Source: Sanderia malayensis (Eukaryota; Cnidaria; Scyphozoa; Semaeostomeae; Pelagiidae). Taken from it: 64,000 nucleotides of DNA. Location: positions 30,135 through 94,134 of the forward strand of contig RQOL01000622.1 of the NCBI GenBank assembly GCA_013076295.1. The letters are read 5' to 3'. The notes beneath the pieces are model-generated. The model did no database searches. It was not told the origin of the DNA and was given only the letters and a program-made list of their open reading frames with translations. Shown piece by piece: positions 57,601 through 64,000 of the stretch (within the stretch, counting starts at the first letter, position 1; every line of letters begins with the position of its first letter). The position numbers and the translations under genes were made by a program.

Positions 57601-60600
57601 ATGAAAGGCTTATGAGTGAGATCAACACCCTTATAACAATCGCATATAAGCTACACAAGGTTTCTAAGCAGTGAGATGTATAGGAATGGGGTGAATTGGG
57701 CAAACCGTAGTCCGTAATAGAAGCAGATTATCATTGCTTACTATGAAACGCTTATGAGTGAGATCATGACTCATGTAACAAGTCGCATATAAGCTACACA
57801 AGGTTTCTAAGTAATGAGACGTATAAAAATGGGGTGAATTAGGCAAAGCGTAGTCTGTAGTAGAAGCAGATTATCATTGCTTACTATGAAATGCTTATCA
57901 GTAGGATCAAGACCCTTATAACAAGTCGCATGTAAGCTACACAAGGTTTCTTAGCAATGAGATGCATAAGAATGGAGTGAATTAGGCAAAGCGTAGTCTG
58001 TAGTAGAAGCAGATTATCATTGCTTACTATCAAACGCTTATGAGTAAGATCAAGACCCTGATAACAAGTCCCATATAAGCTACACAAGGTTTCTTAGCAA
58101 TGAGATGTATAAGGATGGAGTGAATTAGGCAAAGCGTAGTCTGTAGTAGCAGCAGATTATCATTGCTTACTATGAAATGCTTATGAGTAAGATCAAGACC
58201 CTTATAACAATCGCATATAACCTACACAAGGTTTCTTAGCAATGAGATGTATAAGAATGGGGTGAATTAGGCAAAGCTTAATCTGTAGTAGAAGCAGATT
58301 ATCATCGCTTACTATGAAATGCTTATGAGTAGGATCAAGACCCTTATAACAAGTCGCATATAAGCTACACAAGGTTTCTTAGCAATGAGATGCATAAGAA
58401 TGGGGTGAATTAGGCACAATGTAGTCCGTAATAGAAGCAGATTATCATTGCTTACTATGAAATGCTTTTGAGTGAGTTCAACACCCATGTAACAGACGCA
58501 TATAAGCTACGTAAGGTTTCTAAAGATCGAGATGTATAAGAGTGGGTTGAATTAGGCAAAATGTAGTCTGTTATAGAATCAGATTATCATTGCTTACTAT
58601 GAAACGCTTATGAGTAAGATCAAGACCCTGATAACAAGTCGCATATAAGCTACACAAGGTTTCTTAGCAATGAGATGTATAAGGATGGAGTGAATTAGGC
58701 AAAACGTAGTCCGTAATAGAAGGAGATTATCAGTGCGTACTATAAAACACTTACGAGTGAGATAAGATCAATGTAACAATGCCCATTTCAGCTACAAAAG
58801 GTTTCTAAGCAATAAGATGCATAAGAATAGGGTGAATTAGGCAAGATATAGTCCGTAATAGAATCAGATTACCATTGCGTACTATAAAACGCTTTTGATT
58901 GAGATCAAGACTCATGTAACAATGCGCATATAAGCTACGCAAGGTTTCCCAGCAATGAGATGTATAAGAATGGGGTGAATTAGGCAAACCGTAGTCCGTA
59001 ATAGAAGCAGATTATCATTGCTTACTATGAAACGCTTATGAGTGAGATCAAGACTCATGTAACAATGCGCATATAAGCTACGTAAGGTTTCTGGGCAATG
59101 AGATGAATAAGAATGGGGTGAATTAGGCAAAACGTAGTCCGTAATAGAAGCAGATTATCATTGCTTACTATGAAAGGCTTATGAGTGAGATCAATACCCT
59201 TATAACAAGTCGCATATAAGCTACGCAAGGTTTCTCAGCAATGAGATGTATAAGAATGGGGTGAATTAGGCAAACCGTAGTCCGTAATAGAAGCAGATTA
59301 TCATTGCTTACTATGAAAGGCTTATGAGTGAGATCAATACCCTTATAACAAGTCGCATATAAGCTACGCAAGGTTTCTCAGCAATGAGATGTATAAGAAT
59401 GGGGTGAATTAGGCAAAACGTAGTCCGTAATAGAAGCAGATTACCATTGCTTACTATGAAAGGCTTATGAGTGAGATCAAGACCCATGTAGCAATGCGCA
59501 TATCAGCTACGTAAGGTTTCTAAGCAATACGATGCATAACAATAGGGTGAACTAGGCAAAATGTAGTCCGTAAGTAATAGAAGCAGATTATCATTGCTTA
59601 CTATGAAATGCTTATGAGTAAGATCAAGACCCTTATAACAATCGCATATAAGCTACACAAGGTTTCTAAGCAGTGAGATGTATAGGAATGGGGTGAATTG
59701 GGCAAACCGTAGTCCGTAATAGAAGCAGATTATCATTGCTTACTATGAAACGCTTATGAGTGAGATCATGACTCATGTAACAAGTCGCATATAAGCTACA
59801 CAAGGTTTCTAAGTAATGAGACGTATAAGAATGGGGTGAATTAGTCAAACCGTACTCCGTAATAGAAGCAGATTATCATTGCTTACTATGAAAGGCTTAT
59901 GAGTGAGATCAATACCCTTATAACAAGTCGCATATAAGCTACGCAAGGTTTCTCAGCAATGAGATGTATAAGAATGGGGTGAATTAGGCAAACGGTAGTC
60001 CGTAATAGAAGCAGATTATCATTGCTTACTATGAAAGGCTTATGAGTGAGATCAACACCCTTATAACAATCGCATATAAGCTACACAAGGTTTCTAAGCA
60101 ATGAGATGTATAGGAATGGGTGAATTGGCAAACCGTAGTCCGTAATAGAAGCAGATTATCATTGCTTACTATGAAAGGCTTATGAGTGAGATCAACACCC
60201 TTATAACAATCGCATATAAGCTACACAAGGTTTCTTAGCAATGAGATGTATAAGAATGGGGTGAATTAGGCAAAGCGTAGTCCGTAATAGAAGCAGATTA
60301 TCATTGCTTACTATGAAAGCTTATGAGTGAGATCAACCCTTATAACAATCGCATATAAGCTACACAAGGTTTCTAAGCAGTGAGATGTATAGGAATGGGG
60401 TGAATTGGGCAAACCGTAGTCCGTAATAGAAGCAGATTATCATTGCTTACTATGAAACGCTTATGAGTGAGATCATGACTCATGTAACAAGTCGCATATA
60501 AGCTACACAAGGTTTCTAAGTAATGAGACGTATAAGAATGGGGTGAATTAGGCAAACCGTACTCCGTAATAGAAGCAGATTATCATTGCTTACTATGAAA

Positions 60601-60900
60601 GGCTTATGAGTGAGATCAACACCCATGTAACAGACGCATATAAGCTACGTAAGGTTTCTAAACATCGAGATGTATAAGAGTGGGTTGAATTAGGCAAAAT
60701 GTAGTCTGTTATAGAATCAGATTATCATTGCTTACTATGAAACGCTTATGAGTAAGATCAAGACCCTGATAACAAGTCGCATATAAGCTACACAAGGTTT
60801 CTTAGCAATGAGATGTATAAGGATGGAGTGAATTAGGCAAAACGTAGTCCGTAATAGAAGCAGATTATCATTACTTACTATTAAATGCTTTTGAGTGAGT
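51668..60900. repeat. 143-bp satellite array, about 65 units, with higher-order repeats
   Basis: Core words GAAGCAGATTATCATTGCTT, ATAAGCTACGTAAGGTTTCT and GGGGTGAATTAGGCAAA recur every 143 bp (for example GATTA at 59153, 59296, 59439). Units at the left edge (51.7-52.1 kb) are most diverged, as usual at array borders. A rare variant (CTATAAAACA with GATAAGATCAATGTAAC) occurs at 53391, 56188 and 58740. A second variant, GTTATAGAATCAG or a close form, is at about 53224 and at 56021, 58570 and 60708, giving higher-order units of about 2.8, 2.55 and 2.1 kb. Minus-strand open frames of 60-75 codons across the array are chance products. Units between about 52.1 and 56.7 kb show many 1-3 bp deletions compared with later copies. 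Confidence 0.95.
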
Positions 60901-61744
60901 TTACTGCATCGCAAAGTAATCTTATTTTTGATTAGCAATTTGAATGGAATTTGAGGTAATTTTCAATAAAATTCGCAAATGTTGAATGACCCCTCGTTTC
61001 GTATTGTCCACCCGAGTCGATTCGCACACTCGCAGCATACTTTAAAATGCTATTGCTGTTAGGCCTATAGACCGTAATGCGGAAGGTGTGTATATTGCTG
61101 TGATAATTGGCAACAACCAGGGTGGTCAAGAGATTGCTTGTTAAGGCTATCTCCAACTTCTAATGCGCAATTTCAACAAGCCAAAGCTTCCTTGCTTTCA
61201 AATTTTGAGCGCCAAATTCGACATTTTCAATTGCCTCCTTGCCTGCCTTGTTAACTCTTTATGAATCCGTGCAATGATATTTCCTGAATCACCCTGAAGA
61301 GAAAGTAGTTCGTGGACACGGGGACACGGTGAATAAATGTCATGAATGAAAGACAAGTTAATGAAAATTTCGTTATACCGAGGGGCCTCGATACGATGAA
61401 GAGACCTGATTTAGGGTCACACACACGCGATTGAAAAAGGCAAGCACATGGTTTCAGCGCATAAAATCTATTAATTGTTTTGCTCTCAATATCAGTATCA
61501 ATCATCTGATCGTGTTACTATTCCATAATTCAAACAAATAACTTTCACCACAACCACACGCAACTTCATTGCAACGAATATTAGCGACAAATTGTCCTCC
61601 TTGAACAAACAGATGGGCACGAATAAGGAAAATTGTGTCTTGTTTCATAATAATTACAAAAAATCGATTTGCAATTACAAAAGGACGTAATAAAATAAAA
61701 CCTAAAATAATAAAGTAAATTAGTTAGTTTTTATAGTTCGTAAC
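60901..61744. other. no gene seen; contains one copy of a dispersed repeat
   Basis: 61162-61255 (AAGCCAAAGCTTCCTTGCTT … TTTTGAGCGCCAAATTCGAC … GCCTCCTTGCCTGCCTTG) is shared with 62583-62775. The remainder shows no coding signal. Confidence 0.4.
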
Positions 61745-61789
61745 GTGATGAATGACAACTTGCTGCCTTATATATGTTGTTGCACTCCT

Positions 61790-61911
61790 CGCTTCTTTCT
61801 CCTCGCTTCTTTCTCCTCGTTTTTCCTTCCCACCTTTCCTCCCTGCCATCTCTTTTCTCCCTTTCCTCTTCTTGTCCTTTCCTCTTTCCTCTTCCTCTCT
61901 TCTTCCAATCA
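61790..61911. repeat. polypyrimidine tract
   Basis: About 120 bases almost entirely C and T on the plus strand, with CTCGCTTCTTTCTC repeats at the left. Overlapping open frames here on both strands are composition artefacts. Confidence 0.9.
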
Positions 61912-62036
61912 CCAATACATACATTGTTTGCATTTTACTATACAAGACAAAATAATATTTCAGAAATTGTCACACTATAAAAGAAGCTAATACAAAAATT
62001 CGGAAACAATAAATATTCAACATGATGCAACCTTAC

Positions 62037-62281
62037 CTAGGCTCCCGAACTTTTTCCCCCCGATAATCTGTAAATATGAACTTTTCATCGGAAGCGAGCC
62101 GAAATCGTCGCGCCGCAGACACTTTAAGGTCTGCCATTTTTTTCCAAACAAATACCTGGAAAGTTAAATGGAATAAATTTACTTATAAAGCATTTCAATT
62201 TCTCAAAAAGAGGAACAAAATAAACAGCCAACTTACCTTCTTCTCTTCTCCAAAGAAAATGCTCACTTTTTGACCTGCCAT
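62037..62281 (-). CDS. two spliced exons of an unidentified (host?) gene
   Basis: Exon A is 62281-62237 (MAGQKVSIFFGEEKK) followed by GTAAGT; the intron is 62236-62156, ending TTTCCAG; exon B is 62155-62037 (VFVWKKMADLKVSAARRFRL and FIFTDYRGEKVREP) followed by GTAAGG. Both junctions keep one frame and have consensus splice sites, giving 54 codons without a stop. A basic stretch followed by I-F-T-D-x-x-G reminds me of small ubiquitin-fold modules such as CIDE-N or PB1, but this is only a look-alike. Further exons downstream were not found. The ATG could also be internal to a longer exon, because an AG precedes GTCAAAAAG. Confidence 0.45.
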
Positions 62282-62582
62282 AGTTATCATCAATTACACA
62301 ATCCGACTTGTCTTTCGATTTCAGTTAGTGAATGACCACAGAGTTTGTCCGAAAACTCTACCCCTCTTATTTCATCCAGTTTCTTTGTTCTCATTACAAG
62401 AACAATGCACAATAGACTATTCGACAATAGATTTTGTTAAGACGCGCCCAACGAATCCCCAGTTCCCCCAAGCAATTAACACAACAATAATCACAAAGCA
62501 ATGGCAATTGATCAACCCCGCGAAAACCATATTGAAAAGAGCTCGATCACTCCGACAACAACAACAATTTGTGTAGCTTTAA

Positions 62583-62775
62583 TGCGCAATTTCAAGCCAA
62601 AGCTTCCTTGCTTTCAAATTTTGAGCGCCAAATTCGACATTTTCGAATATTTTCTCTTCCGGATCATCCAGGAAATATCCTTGATGACCCCAAAGAAAAA
62701 ATATTTCGTGACGAACTATTTTCTATTTTCCTCAGGACTCATTTTCGAATTGCCTCCCTCGCCTGCCTTGTCAAC
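62583..62775. repeat. dispersed repeat, second copy
   Basis: The same words as 61162-61255 in the same order (AAGCCAAAGCTTCCTTGCTT, TTTTGAGCGCCAAATTCGAC, GCCTCCCTCGCCTGCCTTG) but with about 90 extra bases in the middle, so the first copy carries an internal deletion or this one an insertion. Confidence 0.75.
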
Positions 62776-63514
62776 CTTGCACAAATGCGGAAGGTTGAGA
62801 AGGTGGGGTAGGGAGGCAATGCGCAGTTTGCGCAAATTGAAATTATTCTCTGCCTCCTTTTTAACATTTATACCTACCATTTTATACTCTTCATTCGCTT
62901 TGGTTTTTCGAGTAATGCAATTGATGGGCATTTATGAAAACTGATGCACTTTTCGCAGAGCATGCAACACTTGTCAAAACTTCAATTGTGTTTGACACGG
63001 TTACTGGCAAAAACCCCCAGCACAAAAATAGCATTGATGACATGAATCGTGTGGAGATAATCATGTAATGCCATATACAGGATTCATTGCATGATGGTCA
63101 TGGTGCCACGTCGCAGCAGGTTCCGCATTTCATATCTCCATTAATTTCCACCCTGTTTTGTCAAGGTTTGCTGTTGCACTCAGATGGAAGGTCGAAACAC
63201 AAGATAATGATTCGATTAAATTGAAAAACGCCGACAACGACAATTCCCTGCGTTCGATTTCTCATCCGTCGAACACTGGATCATTGTCGTTGTCGGAACA
63301 CGTTCGTGCTCCTCATCAAAAAAAATCTTCAACCCTGAAATTGAGATGGAGCATAGAAATAGCATGGACTACAGATAAATATGCAATATTAACCTAAATA
63401 GGATATATCTTCAAAGAGATACTTTGAAACAGTTTGAGGAAACAAGTGTTTGTTCCGCTGTTTATATTTATCACAGGACTCCTCAGTGTGCTATGGATTT
63501 GAATATGACGAACT
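62776..63514. other. no gene seen
   Basis: No convincing coding on either strand. Confidence 0.35.
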
Positions 63515-63560
63515 TGTCCTATCAGTCAATTTTTTTGATAATAGATAGGCAGAATAGACA
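63515..63560. repeat. fragment of the 114-bp repeat
   Basis: CCTATCAGTCAATTTTTTTG then ATAATAGATAGGCAG corresponds to the AT-rich segment of the 114-bp unit (CTATCAGTCAATGTTTCTTG, ATAATAGATAGACAG) in the orientation of the 40.5-kb block. The GC-rich hairpin part is absent. Confidence 0.7.
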
Positions 63561-63717
63561 AATAGAATATGATGATCACCTGACGCGCCATCTTGTTGTT
63601 GTGGCCATGGGGCAAATCACTGAAGAGAAATTAAAAATTGCCATTACCAAAAATTATTTACCAAAAATTCCAATATTTCAGCATAAATTCGATTCCAAAG
63701 TTTGACGGATTACTTAC

Positions 63718-63978
63718 AGTGCTTGGCGACGTCGGGAATCCTCTAACATCTTGTGGTAAATCGCCAGCAACAACAAATACATCCTTCTGCCTCTCACCTT
63801 TTAGAATAAAAGTCAAATTGTCTAAGTTTCAAAGACAGGCAGGACAACGCGTGAATCACAAAATTTCTTCATGATTTTTACTCACAACAAGATGATACAC
63901 TCTGTGATCGTCATCTTCATCCTCCTCCTCCTCTTGATCATCGGCGTCATACTCCTCATCGAATTCTACTTGAAACAT
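63718..63978 (-). CDS. two possible exons of a minus-strand gene with acidic stretch
   Basis: 63978-63886 can be read as MFQVEFDEEYDADDQEEEED followed by EDDDHRVYHLV, ending at donor GTGAGT. 63797-63718 is bounded by AG and GTAAGT and reads ERQKDVFVVAGDLPQDVRGF in one frame. The exon phases do not agree between the two as I have drawn them, so either an exon is missing between them or one boundary is wrong. The Asp/Glu run is typical of nuclear, histone- or nucleolus-associated proteins, but no family is claimed. It could belong to the same gene as 62037-62281. Confidence 0.35.
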
Positions 63979-64000
63979 AAAAAATGGTTAGGGATTATTT

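Noticed and set aside
51668..60900. CRISPR-like array
   Set aside because: Whole 143-bp units are repeated without unique spacers, and the window is eukaryotic.
51730..60938. Many minus-strand frames of 60-75 codons with similar peptides
   Set aside because: They recur with the 143-bp satellite, shift frame each unit and have no independent support.
61724..61990. Overlapping frames on both strands at the pyrimidine tract
   Set aside because: Composition artefact (poly Ser/Phe/Leu on one strand, poly Glu/Lys/Arg on the other).
63424..63705. 93-codon plus-strand frame
   Set aside because: It runs through a fragment of the 114-bp repeat and has no recognisable domain.

Overview
This window is a transposon-dense piece of an animal nuclear genome. 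Coding regions are split by GT-AG introns, and there are no bacterial-style operons. Mobile-element families dominate: LINEs with esterase or PHD modules, a MYND-finger Gypsy element, a Helitron with an RPA-like gene, P/THAP, Kolobok/Mutator-like and integrase-core elements, and a tRNA-derived SINE. This mix suggests a marine invertebrate, most likely a cnidarian. That is inference from family resemblance, not a marker gene. No rRNA, tRNA or clearly intact single-copy host gene was recognised.

Layout. 1-0.2 kb: possible acidic C-terminal exon. 0.37-1.24 kb: 114-bp GC-rich tandem repeat. 2.0-4.3 kb: minus-strand PIN-like nuclease ORF with a head-to-head duplicated 5' end, then a broken integrase-core gene. 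4.7-29.7 kb: one nested stack. A Gypsy element with a MYND finger is split inside that finger by a plus-strand esterase-type LINE (5321-27632, TACTTG repeated at both ends, (AAT)n tail). The LINE is itself broken up by a 724-bp TIR element (6422-7145), an hAT/ZNF862-like transposase gene (7.7-11.0 kb), a minus-strand PHD-finger LINE (11.4-15.7 kb) and a Helitron (about 16.3-25.05 kb).

29.7-39.0 kb: Myb/SANT-like fragment; a TIR element (30593-32437) whose only recognisable cargo is a PIN/FEN-like nuclease; a SINE; an integrase-core gene facing a UBZ-HECT ubiquitin-ligase-like gene with an OTU protease lodged between its exons; and a LINE remnant. 39.0-42.3 kb: sparse, with another block of the 114-bp repeat. 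42.3-45.6 kb: Mutator/Kolobok-like transposase with SWIM finger and YqaJ nuclease. 47.5-50.6 kb: THAP9/P-element-like gene with a recognisable intron. 51.7-60.9 kb: about 9.2 kb of a 143-bp satellite with higher-order structure. 61-64 kb: dispersed repeats and a few spliced-looking minus-strand exons that may belong to a host gene.

Nearly all genes here serve their own element: replication-transposition (RT, endonuclease, HUH-helicase, DDE), nucleic-acid processing (RPA, YqaJ, PIN-like) and a recurring ubiquitin theme (USP-like in the Helitron, OTU, UBZ, HECT). Most copies carry stops or frameshifts. The Helitron RPA gene looks intact, and the Helitron replicase has one visible frameshift.
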